A DNA stretch of 64,000 nt from Bacillus tianshenii (GCA_020524525.2 CP129018.1:1-64000); one strand, 5' to 3'. Shown: positions 15,372 through 24,251, counted from the first letter of the stretch. The notes: generated by a model not told the origin, from the letters alone. Made by a program: numbers and translations.

Positions 15372-17082
15372 ATTGACAATCAAAACGAGGCTGTCCCAAA
15401 AGCCTAAAAAAATAAAACCTGGAGACAGTTTTTGACTGTCCTCCAGGTTTTTTGCTTGTCGGTTTATGATGTTGTTCTTGTGAGCGACGGTCTGCCGTCG
15501 CTCGTTTCCTCATATTGTGAGCTAGGGCAACCAATCCTAGCTCAATTTTCACTTTTTCTTCCTCCCGCAGATGAAGTCTTCGGAAGCCTAGATTTTGTTT
15601 GACATGACCAAATACGCTCTCCACATCTGTTTTTCTTTTTTGGTAGAGCGTTCGGCCTTCTTCACTATTTAATTTTGCATTTTGTTGCGCTTTATAGTCT
15701 TCATAAACCGGGTTGTAATGAATCTGTCGGTTTCCTTTTGCTTTTGTACAATCCGGTTTGAAAGGACAACCTTCACATGATTCACATTCATAAATTTTGA
15801 AGTCTCGTGTATAACCATATCGATCCGTCTTTTTACTGTAGCGCAAAAAGCTTACCTTACGATTGTTTGGACACCAATACACATCATCCTTTTCCTCGTA
15901 ATGCCAGTTGTGCGGATGGTACACTTTTTTAGAAAACGAGCGTTTTTGTTCTTGGGCAAACGTATTATAAGGAATCAAGTTTTCAAAAGGTTCTTCTTCT
16001 AGCACCGCATAGTTGGCTTCGCTTCCGTATCCCGCATCTGCGATAAGAGTTTCTGGAAGAGGCAGTCCGCTTTCTTTCAATTGATCAAGGTGCGGTTCAA
16101 GGGTGCGCGTATCCGTCGGGTTATGATGAATGGTGTAAAAAAGAATATATTGATCTTGTGTACCTACCTGCCAGTTGTACCCTGCTTTAAGTTGCCCATT
16201 ATTCATATGGTCATCCTTCATCCGCATAAACGTCGCATCTGGATCGGTCTTGGAAAAACTATTGCGTTCACCAAATACACCTGCTTGTTCTTCATACTTT
16301 TGCAGGCGTGGAAGGTAATCATCTGATAAGGTACGGTATGCCTTTTTTAGAGCGCGAACCTCTTGTTTCTTTTCTTTCTTTGTCTCAGGCTCCTTGATAT
16401 TCTCGAGCTGTTCTTCTTGCATTTTCATTTCGTGTTCTACTTTATCTACAACGGTTTGAAGAGCTTCACTTGAAATGCGTTCTTTCTGAAATAAAGCATC
16501 CTCTTGTTTTAATAAAGCCACATCGACTTCGATCGCTTCATCAATCTCATGAAGAAGAGCCTCCATCTTTACTTGGAGTTTCTCTTCATAGTTTAGGGTG
16601 CTTTTCTTCCATACAAATGAGTATTTATTAGCGTTCGCTTCGACTTTGGTACCATCCAGAAAATACTGTTTGCCGTCAATGTATTCTTCTTTAATAAGAA
16701 GCTTAATCAACTCCGTAAACAGCTTATCCATTAAGGGTTTTAATCGTTCAGAACGGAATCGGTTGATGGTGCGGAAATCGGGGGTCTGTTGAGCAGCCAG
16801 CCACATCATCGGGAGGTTTTCATGAAGGGCCTTCGCCATATCACGACATGAAAACATCTTTTGTGTATAAGCATATAAAATAATTTTAGTCATCATTTTC
16901 GGATGATAGCCGGGTCTTCCTCCGCCTTTATAAACGTTGATAAACAGCTCGTCATCCACTTTTTCAATCATGTCGTTTACCACACGAGCGACATGATTTT
17001 TTGGAATGAAATCTGAAAAATCCATAGGAAGAATCAGCTGGTTCATGTTATAATCTTTAAAAGTAGCCACTTGGTTACACAC
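15283..17082 (-). CDS. IS1182-family transposase, reading frame continues past the IS end
   Basis: DDE transposase. The N-terminus ([18 protein letters not shown] from the internal Met) and the InsH-like domain are followed by an acidic coiled-coil insert (about residues 170-255). The catalytic triad can be placed in [14 protein letters not shown] (D), [13 protein letters not shown] (D) and [19 protein letters not shown] (E). A CPFKPDC cysteine cluster precedes the last motif. All catalytic blocks are intact, so it may be active. The conserved protein ends near [15 protein letters not shown] / ADRR (about 15510). No stop follows, and the frame runs through a terminator hairpin and the IS end into antisense csp sequence, stopping at 15283. 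The listed GTG start follows AGAGGCG; the internal ATG is the alternative. Confidence 0.85.
   Translation of the reverse strand: MCNQVATFKDYNMNQLILPMDFSDFIPKNHVARVVNDMIEKVDDELFINVYKGGGRPGYHPKMMTKIILYAYTQKMFSCRDMAKALHENLPMMWLAAQQTPDFRTINRFRSERLKPLMDKLFTELIKLLIKEEYIDGKQYFLDGTKVEANANKYSFVWKKSTLNYEEKLQVKMEALLHEIDEAIEVDVALLKQEDALFQKERISSEALQTVVDKVEHEMKMQEEQLENIKEPETKKEKKQEVRALKKAYRTLSDDYLPRLQKYEEQAGVFGERNSFSKTDPDATFMRMKDDHMNNGQLKAGYNWQVGTQDQYILFYTIHHNPTDTRTLEPHLDQLKESGLPLPETLIADAGYGSEANYAVLEEEPFENLIPYNTFAQEQKRSFSKKVYHPHNWHYEEKDDVYWCPNNRKVSFLRYSKKTDRYGYTRDFKIYECESCEGCPFKPDCTKAKGNRQIHYNPVYEDYKAQQNAKLNSEEGRTLYQKRKTDVESVFGHVKQNLGFRRLHLREEEKVKIELGLVALAHNMRKRATADRRSQEQHHKPTSKKPGGQSKTVSRFYFFRLLGQPRFDCQFIVLQRLKLVVHGCLQRFRIQRLDLLQEF
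15414..15453. terminator. terminator hairpin at the left end of the IS
   Basis: Stem AAAACCTGGAG(G)ACAGT / ACTGTC-CTCCAGGTTTT with T-runs on both strands. It can end transposase transcripts and, on the other strand, csp read-through. Confidence 0.85.
15480..15501. repeat. palindrome near the transposase 3' end
   Basis: GAGCGACGG-TCTG-CCGTCGCTC is a 9-bp perfect inverted repeat just after the conserved end of the transposase, with no T-run. Confidence 0.6.
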
Positions 17083-17148
17083 AAAAAATCGCCTCTTTCG
17101 TTTTGTTTAGTTGTGGTGACTTAATTTTAAACGATGAGGCGATTTTTT
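17083..17148. repeat. inverted repeat overlapping the transposase ribosome binding site
   Basis: AAAAAATCGCCTC (17083-17095) and GAGGCGATTTTTT (17136-17148) form a perfect 13-bp inverted repeat, 40 nt apart. In a transcript entering from outside, the AGAGG that precedes the transposase start would be locked in the stem, and the stem ends in a U-run. Confidence 0.75.
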
Positions 17149-17182
17149 TGTGCACTTTTTTATGAAATGAATAAAAAATTTA

Positions 17183-17226
17183 GGGGCTGCCCATAAAGTC
17201 ATTTTATGACCTTATGGGACAGCCCC
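17183..17226. terminator. hairpin formed by the IS right end; terminator for the sigma-54 activator
   Basis: GGGGCTGCCCATAAAGTCAT pairs with ATGACCTTATGGGACAGCCCC across a TTT loop. On the minus strand it is followed by TAAATTTTTTATT. Both arms resemble the IS1182 end sequence. Confidence 0.8.
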
Positions 17227-18657
17227 GTTTTTTTGCATTGTTCCTTTATTTTTTTCTCTTTCGATCCCGAACTTGCGCAATCGGTATTGTAAGCTTTGTC
17301 TGCTTAAACCGAGGACAGAAGCGGCACTGGTAACGTTAAAGTTATGCTCTTCTAAGACCTCTTCTATGTAGTCTCGTTCAATTTCACTCATATAATCCTT
17401 CAAAGATTTGGTCTGCTCTTTATGGTTAGGAACGGTTACTGCTTCTGGTTGCTCTGAAGGTGAAGACTCCTTCTCTGATAGTAATGAGCGTTTTCGAAAG
17501 TGAAGGGGAAGGTGGGAATAGTCGATCCATTCTTCATTCGTAATTAAGTTCATTGAACCTTCAACAACATGCTCAAGCTCCCTCACATTTCCGGGCCAAT
17601 TATATTCATAAAATGCTTGGCCCAGCTCGTCTGTCAGATCCTTAACATTCATTTGAAAAAGGTAGTTATATTTATCAATAAAATGCTGAACTAGTGGTGC
17701 AATATCAGCTTTACGTTCTCTTAATGGTGGAATAAATAGAGATACAACGCTTAATCGATAATAAAGGTCTTTGCGTAAATGATTGTTGGCAATCGCATCT
17801 ATCGGGTCTTCGTTAATTGTCGCAATTATACGGACATCTGTTTTAATATCCTTCGTACCACCGACGCGTCGGATGGATTTTTCTTGAATGGCCCTTAACA
17901 ATTTTGCCTGTAAGTTAGGGCTTAAAGAATTTATTTCATCAAGTAATAAGGTTCCGCCTTCAGCTTGCTCAAATAGGCCTGGTCTTTCAGTTGAACCTGT
18001 AAATGCTCCTTTCTTTGTACCAAAAAGCAAGCTTTCTATTAAGCTATCAGGAAGTGCAGCGCAGTTTTGACTAATGAATGGCTTTGCAGAACGGTGGCTT
18101 CCATTATGGATGCTTTGGGCAAAAATTTCTTTTCCTGTTCCTGTTTCTCCGATAATTAAGACAGAAGAGCTTGTCCGAGTGGCACGCTTGGCATGCTCAA
18201 TAATCTCTTTAAGCTCAATGCTCGTTCCAATTATTTTTTCAAAGGTATATTTTGTATTTCCTTTTTGCTCCATATTTTCACGAATAAGGCGCTCGATCTT
18301 CGTGACATCTTTTGCAATTTCTACTGCCCCTACGATTGTTTTGCCATGTTTAACTGGAAATGTGTCATTAATCGTGGTGATTTCATTTCCTTTATTATTA
18401 AAATAGGTTTGCTTGACGTTCCTCGACTGTATTCCTTCCTGCAATGTTCTCACAAGTGTACTTTCTTGGCCCTCGCTAAATTGAAACACTTCGAGAAGGT
18501 TTTTATATAATACATCCTTTATTTCCATTGATTCAATCTCAGCCATTTTTTTATTATAAATAATTGTCGTTCCATTGGAATCGATTGCGTGGACACCGAC
18601 ATCTATTTCATTAAGCAGAAGATCGTATAGGTGATTTAACTGAAGTTGTTCCTGCAT
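17212..18657 (-). CDS. PAS-containing sigma-54-dependent activator, RocR-like
   Basis: Enhancer-binding protein of 481 aa. The N-terminal PAS domain (about residues 5-115, VGVHAIDSNGTTIIYNKKMAEIE) is joined to an AAA+ domain (about 140-380) with GETGTGKE, GAFTGS in place of the usual GAFTGA, EGGTLLLDEI and WPGNVREL. A Fis-type HTH (VTSAASVLGLSRQSLQYRLRK) is near the C-terminus. The start ATG at 18657 is chosen for the AGGGGG 9 nt upstream. It resembles RocR, the arginine/ornithine catabolism activator of B. subtilis, but no roc genes are nearby. The last codons (GAVP and stop) lie in the IS right terminal repeat, so the natural C-terminus was probably replaced; the HTH is complete. Target unknown. 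Confidence 0.9.
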   Translation of the reverse strand: MQEQLQLNHLYDLLLNEIDVGVHAIDSNGTTIIYNKKMAEIESMEIKDVLYKNLLEVFQFSEGQESTLVRTLQEGIQSRNVKQTYFNNKGNEITTINDTFPVKHGKTIVGAVEIAKDVTKIERLIRENMEQKGNTKYTFEKIIGTSIELKEIIEHAKRATRTSSSVLIIGETGTGKEIFAQSIHNGSHRSAKPFISQNCAALPDSLIESLLFGTKKGAFTGSTERPGLFEQAEGGTLLLDEINSLSPNLQAKLLRAIQEKSIRRVGGTKDIKTDVRIIATINEDPIDAIANNHLRKDLYYRLSVVSLFIPPLRERKADIAPLVQHFIDKYNYLFQMNVKDLTDELGQAFYEYNWPGNVRELEHVVEGSMNLITNEEWIDYSHLPLHFRKRSLLSEKESSPSEQPEAVTVPNHKEQTKSLKDYMSEIERDYIEEVLEEHNFNVTSAASVLGLSRQSLQYRLRKFGIEREKNKGTMQKNGAVP

Positions 18658-18939
18658 GAATTCCTGCCCCCTAAGTGTGGAAAATAAACATGAATTTTGC
18701 TTCATCATATGAAAAATTCATACAAATGTAAACGCTTAGCTATTGACTTTTTCGAAAAAACGCTGTTCATAACCTGATAGAAAACTTGATTTCAAGTGTT
18801 CTTTTGTATATACTCCTATATTAAATACTATTTTTCGGTTATTAGTAATGTGTAAATGGTTAAAAGTAAATAAAGATGGAATAGTGTTGAAGCTGTTCTA
18901 AAAAGACATAGGGAGAGATTTTTCATCGATACGAATGAA

Positions 18940-19692
18940 GTGTTCACCAAGCTTAAGGATCAGCATGTGTATGTTTCATTGCCTGCGAAGAATAAGCCAC
19001 AACGTGGGGGCGTTGTCTTATTAGGCGGAACAGGCGGTTTTGTTAATAAGGGGAAAACAGATCTGCACAAGAAAGCAGAACGAATGAAGTTTGTTGAAGA
19101 ACTGAACGAACAAGGTTATATTGTCGGGTATTCAAATGCTTATAACCGCAACTGGGGAAGCAGCAAGGCTGTTTCTGCTATTCGAGATTTATATAAAATG
19201 ATGAAAGAACATTTTCATGTGCGCTTGCCAATCCATGTTGTTGGAATCAGCATGGGAAGCATATTAGGGCTACGTTTAGCTATAAAAAAAGCAATTCCTA
19301 TCGCCACGTTAACGCTCATTAAGCCTGTTATGGATTTGGCTGCCCACCGTAAATATATTCTTCAACTTGAAAAGGAAGACCGAATTGGAGAAGAGCTCTC
19401 CAAAGCCTATGAGATGCCTGTCAAAAAAATAGATGATTACCTTCATGACTGGGAATTAAAGACTGATAGCTTTCCTGATATTCCATGTCAAGTGTACTGT
19501 GGGGAGAAAGACCGTTTAGCTCCACTTCACAATAATATGCTTCCCTTTGCTAAGATAAGCATGGAATCAAATCAGCCGACACAATTAACCGTTGTTGAAA
19601 AAGCTGCCCATAAAGATGATTATCGCTTTTTTAAATTTAAAGAAGACATGATTGCATTTCTAAAACAATATGAAACAGCGATTCATCGTTAA
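18940..19692 (+). CDS. alpha/beta hydrolase, VirJ/AcvB-like in context
   Basis: Cytoplasmic 250-aa serine hydrolase-like protein. The nucleophile elbow is GISMGS (in VVGISMGSILGL), an oxyanion-type stretch is VLLGGTGGF near residue 28, and the acid/histidine end is CGEKDRLAPLHNN then EKAAHKDDYRFF. No signal peptide. The start is uncertain: the GTG at 18940 lies 22 nt from the only good SD (AGGGAGAG, 18910-18917), where an in-frame ATC (18925) occupies the ideal position. The next gene encodes an MprF-type lipid aminoacylation domain, and in some proteobacteria hydrolases of this fold (AcvB/VirJ) cleave lysyl-phosphatidylglycerol. That function here is inference. It has its own terminator. Confidence 0.78.
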   Translation: MFTKLKDQHVYVSLPAKNKPQRGGVVLLGGTGGFVNKGKTDLHKKAERMKFVEELNEQGYIVGYSNAYNRNWGSSKAVSAIRDLYKMMKEHFHVRLPIHVVGISMGSILGLRLAIKKAIPIATLTLIKPVMDLAAHRKYILQLEKEDRIGEELSKAYEMPVKKIDDYLHDWELKTDSFPDIPCQVYCGEKDRLAPLHNNMLPFAKISMESNQPTQLTVVEKAAHKDDYRFFKFKEDMIAFLKQYETAIHR

Positions 19693-19722
19693 AGAGCCTG
19701 CCGACATGCAGGTTCTTTTTTT
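19692..19722 (+). terminator. terminator after the alpha/beta hydrolase
   Basis: AAGAGCCTGC / GCAGGTTCTT with a CGACAT-type loop and a run of T. Confidence 0.88.
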
Positions 19723-19885
19723 GATTGTAGCAGACGGCGCTGACTTCTGCCCTGTGGAAATCAACAGCAACGTTTAACAGAGCCTGTTTGTAAAATATTT
19801 CACAAGATTTTTTTATATTGAACGTCGAATTTATCCCTAAGTATGGTATATTCTATTATTAGAAGGTTTTAAGTGAGGGGAAGTT

Positions 19886-21022
19886 ATGTTCGACAATTTA
19901 GTGATGGAGAACCTAGGTTTGTCTTTGGCCTATCTAACTTTTATTTTAGTTATTAGTTACGTAGGGATGTATATGGTAAAAACAAAGAAAGAACTGCCTG
20001 TCCAAGATGAAGTCGATTATCGTGAAGTGGCCACTTTTCTTAAGCAATATGATCAACATAGCTCAGCTCATTTAATCTTTTTGAACGATAAACAACTTTA
20101 TTGGGCACAAGAAAAGCGAGTGTTAATTGCCTACCGGAAAATCATGAATAAGTTGATCGTATTAGGGGACCCAATTGGAGCAGCTTCATCCATTCAAGCA
20201 GGGATTAAGGAATTTAAAGAATATGCTGAGAAACATGGGTGTGTGCCTGTTTTTTATCAAATAAGTCCACAATATATGCAGTATTATCATGATTCTGGTT
20301 ATCGCTTTTTTAAGCTTGGTGAGGAAGGGAAAGTCGAACTTCCTGAATTCTCAATTGCAGGCAAGAAAGGCGCAAAGCTTCGCACAAGAAAAAATAAGTT
20401 TGAACGAAATGGCTTTCAATTTAAAGTAATAAAACCTCCATATTCGGGGAAGCTGCTTGCAGAATTAAAAGTTGTATCTGATTCATGGCTTGATAAGCGA
20501 AAAGAAAAAGGATTTTCTGTTAGTTATTTTGATAAAGAATATGTTTCTCTTTTTCCAGTAGCTACATTATATAATCCTGAAGGAAAGTTAATTGCATTTG
20601 CAACACTCGCTGGTGAGGGTAAGAATATTACAATTGATTTGATGCGTTCGTTGTCTAATAGTCCTCACGGTACAATGGATATGTTGTTTTTATCGATCTT
20701 TTTTTGGGCGAAGGAAAATGGCTATCAGAATTGCAGCTTAGGAGTTGCCCCTTTAGCGAATGTTGGGAACTGTAAGTTTGCAAGAACACATGAGAAATTT
20801 GCTCATATGTTGTTTTTGCATGGGAATTTTTTATACAAATTTAAAGGCTTAAAAGAATATAAAGAGAAATTCGCTCACAATTGGGAGCCGAAATATCTAG
20901 CATATAAGAAGTCATTCTTAACGTTTACGGTCTTTCAAATTTTTCTGCTTATCCATCACAAACCGAAAGCAGCGAATAAGATTGTACAACATGTAACAGA
21001 ATTAAAGCGTAAATTAGGGTAA
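19886..21022 (+). CDS. MprF-type lysylphosphatidylglycerol synthase C-terminal domain protein (DUF2156), flippase part absent
   Basis: A 378-aa protein corresponding to the cytosolic catalytic domain of MprF, which transfers an aminoacyl group from tRNA to phosphatidylglycerol. Only one membrane helix is present (about residues 10-28, LSLAYLTFILVISYVGMYMV), in place of the 12-14 helix flippase portion of full MprF. Two GNAT-like halves follow: LIVLGDPIGA and VFYQISPQYMQYYHDSGY in the first, then SDSWLDKRKEKGFSVSYFD, DLMRSLSNSPHGTMDMLF and LGVAPLAN in the second, all MprF signatures. The start ATG at 19886 has GAGGGGAAGTT upstream. It follows the hydrolase gene by about 190 nt but after a terminator. 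The transferred amino acid cannot be read from sequence. Confidence 0.88.
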   Translation: MFDNLVMENLGLSLAYLTFILVISYVGMYMVKTKKELPVQDEVDYREVATFLKQYDQHSSAHLIFLNDKQLYWAQEKRVLIAYRKIMNKLIVLGDPIGAASSIQAGIKEFKEYAEKHGCVPVFYQISPQYMQYYHDSGYRFFKLGEEGKVELPEFSIAGKKGAKLRTRKNKFERNGFQFKVIKPPYSGKLLAELKVVSDSWLDKRKEKGFSVSYFDKEYVSLFPVATLYNPEGKLIAFATLAGEGKNITIDLMRSLSNSPHGTMDMLFLSIFFWAKENGYQNCSLGVAPLANVGNCKFARTHEKFAHMLFLHGNFLYKFKGLKEYKEKFAHNWEPKYLAYKKSFLTFTVFQIFLLIHHKPKAANKIVQHVTELKRKLG

Positions 21023-21056
21023 GGCATCTGAATGAAAGATCAGATGCCTTATTTTT
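21021..21056 (+). terminator. terminator after the MprF-like gene
   Basis: AAGGCATCTG / CAGATGCCTT stem followed by ATTTTTG. Confidence 0.9.
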
Positions 21057-21124
21057 GATCGTCACGAGATAATGATAAACTTGTAAATAGTTTAGCCCAA
21101 TATCATGACAAGGGGTGAGAATTG

Positions 21125-21934
21125 ATGGACAAAAGAATCGGATTTATTGGCTGTGGAAATATGGCACAGGCAATTATTAAAGGAATGGTTGAAGCGAAAG
21201 TAGCGGCGCCAGAAGATATTATGGCGAGTGCAATGAGCGAAGAGACACTACATCATGTACAAGAAAGCTTAAACATCCAAGTTACGAAGAGAAATTCAGA
21301 GGTTGCTGAATACAGCGATATTTTATTTTTAGCTGTAAAGCCAAATCAGTATGCAAGCATTATTGCTGAGATCGAGGCATTGATAAAGGAAACGACGATT
21401 ATTGTAACAATTGCTGCTGGCATCGACTTAAAGTTCATGGAGCAAACCTTTGGCAGAAAAATTAAGGCGATCAGAACAATGCCGAATACCCCTTCACTTG
21501 TCGGTGAAGGAATGAGTGCAATATGTGCAAATGAATATGTAACGGACGATGATTTGAAGGCTGTCTTGAAGCTGTTTGAGAGTTTTGGAAAAGCTGAAGT
21601 CATTGACGAATCGTTAATGGATGCCATCCCAGCAATTAGCGGTTCATCCCCTGCATATGTTTATATGTTCATTGAATCGTTGGCAGATGGCGGTGTGAAA
21701 CAAGGGATTCCACGTGAACAGGCATATAAGCTAGCGGCACAAGCAGTTTTAGGAGCGGCGAAAATGGTACTTGAAACAGATCTACATCCAGGTGCGTTGA
21801 AAGACCAAGTGTGTTCCCCTGGTGGTGCAACGATTGAAGCTGTTACAGCACTTGAGAAAAATAATTTCCGTGGCTCTATTCTTTCAGCAATGGAAAGTTG
21901 TACAAAAAAAGCAAAAGGATTATCAGAAGAGTAG
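21125..21934 (+). CDS. proC: pyrroline-5-carboxylate reductase
   Basis: Last enzyme of proline synthesis, reducing pyrroline-5-carboxylate to proline with NAD(P)H in the cytoplasm. The N-terminal Rossmann motif is IGFIGCGNMAQAIIKGM; the conserved middle is AIRTMPNTPSLVGEGM; the C-terminal active-site signature is HPGALKDQVCSPGGATIEAV. Length 269 aa is standard. ATG at 21125 is preferred to the TTG at 21122 because AAGGGGTG then lies about 7 nt upstream. Bacillus genomes carry several paralogues (ProI, ProH, ProG), and no other proline gene is adjacent, so the exact paralogue is open. No T-box leader is visible upstream. A hairpin with a T-run follows. Confidence 0.95.
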   Translation: MDKRIGFIGCGNMAQAIIKGMVEAKVAAPEDIMASAMSEETLHHVQESLNIQVTKRNSEVAEYSDILFLAVKPNQYASIIAEIEALIKETTIIVTIAAGIDLKFMEQTFGRKIKAIRTMPNTPSLVGEGMSAICANEYVTDDDLKAVLKLFESFGKAEVIDESLMDAIPAISGSSPAYVYMFIESLADGGVKQGIPREQAYKLAAQAVLGAAKMVLETDLHPGALKDQVCSPGGATIEAVTALEKNNFRGSILSAMESCTKKAKGLSEE

Positions 21935-21967
21935 CGGGAGACATATTTATGTTTCCTGTTTTTTTGC
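21935..21967 (+). terminator. terminator after proC
   Basis: CGGGA(G)ACATA / TATGT-TTCCTG hairpin followed by TTTTTTT. Confidence 0.75.
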
Positions 21968-22064
21968 GAATAAGTTAGTCTTAAAGCATCATTAAATTAA
22001 ATAAACAAGGAAATTATGTAGAATTTTGTATATAATGAGGGGAGTAGAGGATGGAGGGTGAGGA

Positions 22065-22718
22065 ATGACTTCAATTCGAGTTATCGTTGCAGACGACCAT
22101 GCAATTGTTCGATCAGGCTTGGAAATGATGGTGAATGAACAAGAGGATATGGAAGTTGTCGGTAGTGCTTCTACTGGGGATGAAGCCATTACTGCTGCAG
22201 AGGAGCTTTCCCCTGATATTATCGTGATGGATTTAAATATGCCTCCCGGGAAAAATGGTTTAATTGCTACAAAGGTAATTAAGAGTCGCTTCCCAGAGGT
22301 TAAGGTCCTTATCTTAACGATGCATGATGACCGTGAATATATTTTCAGAGTTTTACAGGCAGGAGCGTCTGGTTATCTTCTGAAAAGTGCAGAAGATATG
22401 GATTTAATTACAGCTATTCGGACGGTTTATAATGGCGAAGCATATTTGTATCCAAAAGCAACAAAAATTCTTATCGAAAGTTATATGGAAAAGGTCTCTG
22501 AAGGGGAGGAATCCTTTCAAAGTCTAAGTCCTAGAGAGCAAGAAGTCTTATCATACATAGCGAAGGGTTATTCAAATAAAGAAATTGGTGAAATACTCTA
22601 TCTGTCAGTCAAGACAATTGAAACACATCGGGCCAAAATTATGGAGAAACTTCAGCTTCGAACAAGACCTGAACTTGTGAAATATGCCCTTAAGCATGGA
22701 TTGCTTGATTTTGAATAA
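22065..22718 (+). CDS. NarL/LuxR-type response regulator
   Basis: A 217-aa two-component regulator. The receiver domain (1-120) has the acidic pair ADDH, the phospho-acceptor Asp in IIVMDLNMP, the conserved Thr in LILTMHDD and the Lys in YLLKSAEDMD. A LuxR-type HTH follows (LSPREQEVLSYIAKGYSNKE, then SVKTIETHRAKIMEKL). ATG 22065 follows GGGTGAGGA. The cognate histidine kinase starts 28 nt after its stop, so the two form an operon in regulator-kinase order. A -10-like TATAAT lies near 22030. Targets are unknown; two GGGATTCCCC-type sequences downstream of the kinase gene are candidate binding sites. Confidence 0.94.
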   Translation: MTSIRVIVADDHAIVRSGLEMMVNEQEDMEVVGSASTGDEAITAAEELSPDIIVMDLNMPPGKNGLIATKVIKSRFPEVKVLILTMHDDREYIFRVLQAGASGYLLKSAEDMDLITAIRTVYNGEAYLYPKATKILIESYMEKVSEGEESFQSLSPREQEVLSYIAKGYSNKEIGEILYLSVKTIETHRAKIMEKLQLRTRPELVKYALKHGLLDFE

Positions 22719-22745
22719 TATTATTCATGGATATGGTGAGTGAAT

Positions 22746-24251
22746 ATGACGAGGCTGAGAAAAAAAGAAACGGAAACAATTATTTTCTTTTTTGGCGCAT
22801 TTGGCATTTTTTTGATGACAAGAGTTTTTCACGATGGCCTTACATTTTGGTATGATGATTCGTATTATTTAGTATTACATACAATTTTTGAGCTGTTCAG
22901 TATTTTTGTGTCATTCTCGATTTTTTTCTATGGGTGGTTGACTTTTCCATACACACAATCTCAACAGAAGCTGACGTTAAGCTTGATTTTTTTCGTTGTT
23001 GGTGTTCTTGATTTAGCGCATACCCTTACATACAAAGGTATGCCGTTTTATCAGCATGAGCATACAATTGCGATTGCTACATGGTTTTGGATACTTGCAC
23101 GCTTTACAGAAAGTATCGGGCTTGGGCTTATCTTTATTAAAGGGAAGGAATATAAGCTTAACTTTAAGCAGAAAAACATTTTCTTGATTTCTGCCTGTCT
23201 TTATAATGTTTTTTTAGTTGTGCTTATTCTTACAAATGCAGAGAATTTACCTGTCTTGTTGATAGAGGGTGAAGGCGTTACCTCGATTAAAATTGCTTTT
23301 GAATACGTCATCAGTATTATTCATCTTGTGACACTGTTGTTTATATTTAAAGATTATCGGAGAACAAAAAATCCAGATGATTTGACCATTATCGTAGGTG
23401 TTATTTTCTTGTTTTTCGGTGAATTAATTTTCACTTTATATTTACGAGTTTATGACCTTGATAATTTGCTAGGACATATTTATAAAGCACTTGGCTATTT
23501 CTTTTTATTGAAAGGAATTTTCTTTCCGCAGTTTGCCCGGGTTTATACAGAAAGGGAGCAAGTAAAGACCCAGTGGAAAATAGCTGAGGAAAAGTTACAA
23601 GAACAAGAGAAGAAGTTAACATCTGCTATTATTCATGCTCAAGAAGATGAGAGAAGAAGGGTATCGCGCGAATTGCATGACGGAGTTGGTCAATCGATGT
23701 ACAGCATTCTTATGTCTGTCAGAATGTTTAAGCGGTCGGCAAAAGAACAGAAAATGCTCGAACAGATTGGTCAGGTTGAGAATTTAATTAGCAGCTCAAT
23801 GACTGAAGTGAAAAATATTGCTTATCAATTAAGGCCAAGTGCACTTGATGATCTTGGGCTAATCCCTGCTTTACGTTCTCATATTGCACGGTATGAACAA
23901 ACATTTGGGACAATCGTGAACTTTCGCTTAGAAGGTAAGGTGAAGCGTTTTGATCCAGAAGTAGAAACAGCGCTTTATCGTATCTTTCAAGAAGCACTTA
24001 ATAATGCAGCAAAATATGCTGAAACAGACAGTATTGATATTGATTTAATTATTAATGAAGATGGTATTCAGATGACGGTTAAGGATTATGGAAAGGGTTT
24101 CGATATAGAGGAATATATTAAAACTCAGCATAATGGATTAGGGTTATTTGGGATGCAAGAACGCGCTGCATTAATCAATGGGAGTGTTTCAATCGATTCA
24201 GAAATAGGTAATGGCACGCTGGTTAGTATTTTTATTCCTAACATAGAGTGA
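22746..24251 (+). CDS. MASE3-domain sensor histidine kinase, NarX/DegS type
   Basis: A 501-aa membrane kinase partnered with the preceding response regulator. The N-terminal half (about residues 8-265) has seven or eight membrane helices with the MASE3 feature LDLAHTLTYKGMPF, an integral-membrane sensory domain of unknown ligand. The HisKA_3 dimerisation domain carries the phospho-histidine in RRRVSRELHDGVGQSMYS. The ATPase domain has the N box FQEALNNAAKYA, G1 KDYGKGFD and G2 GLGLFGMQER, all intact. ATG 22746 is chosen because GGTGAG lies 5 nt upstream; the GTG at 22740 is also in frame. A terminator follows immediately, separating it from the next kinase-like gene. Confidence 0.93.
   Translation: MTRLRKKETETIIFFFGAFGIFLMTRVFHDGLTFWYDDSYYLVLHTIFELFSIFVSFSIFFYGWLTFPYTQSQQKLTLSLIFFVVGVLDLAHTLTYKGMPFYQHEHTIAIATWFWILARFTESIGLGLIFIKGKEYKLNFKQKNIFLISACLYNVFLVVLILTNAENLPVLLIEGEGVTSIKIAFEYVISIIHLVTLLFIFKDYRRTKNPDDLTIIVGVIFLFFGELIFTLYLRVYDLDNLLGHIYKALGYFFLLKGIFFPQFARVYTEREQVKTQWKIAEEKLQEQEKKLTSAIIHAQEDERRRVSRELHDGVGQSMYSILMSVRMFKRSAKEQKMLEQIGQVENLISSSMTEVKNIAYQLRPSALDDLGLIPALRSHIARYEQTFGTIVNFRLEGKVKRFDPEVETALYRIFQEALNNAAKYAETDSIDIDLIINEDGIQMTVKDYGKGFDIEEYIKTQHNGLGLFGMQERAALINGSVSIDSEIGNGTLVSIFIPNIE

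Larger units (their letters stand above)
15387..17226 (-). mobile_element. IS1182-family insertion sequence
   Basis: An element of about 1.84 kb with one transposase on the minus strand. The left end GAGGCTGTCCCAAAAGCC (15387-15404) matches, inverted, the right end ACCTTATGGGACAGCCCC (17209-17226), identical over GGCTGTCCCA. Length and single-ORF layout fit IS1182. No clear target duplication is seen. The right end is half of a 44-bp hairpin (17183-17226). It sits between csp and a sigma-54 activator whose last codons lie in the right end. Confidence 0.8.
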
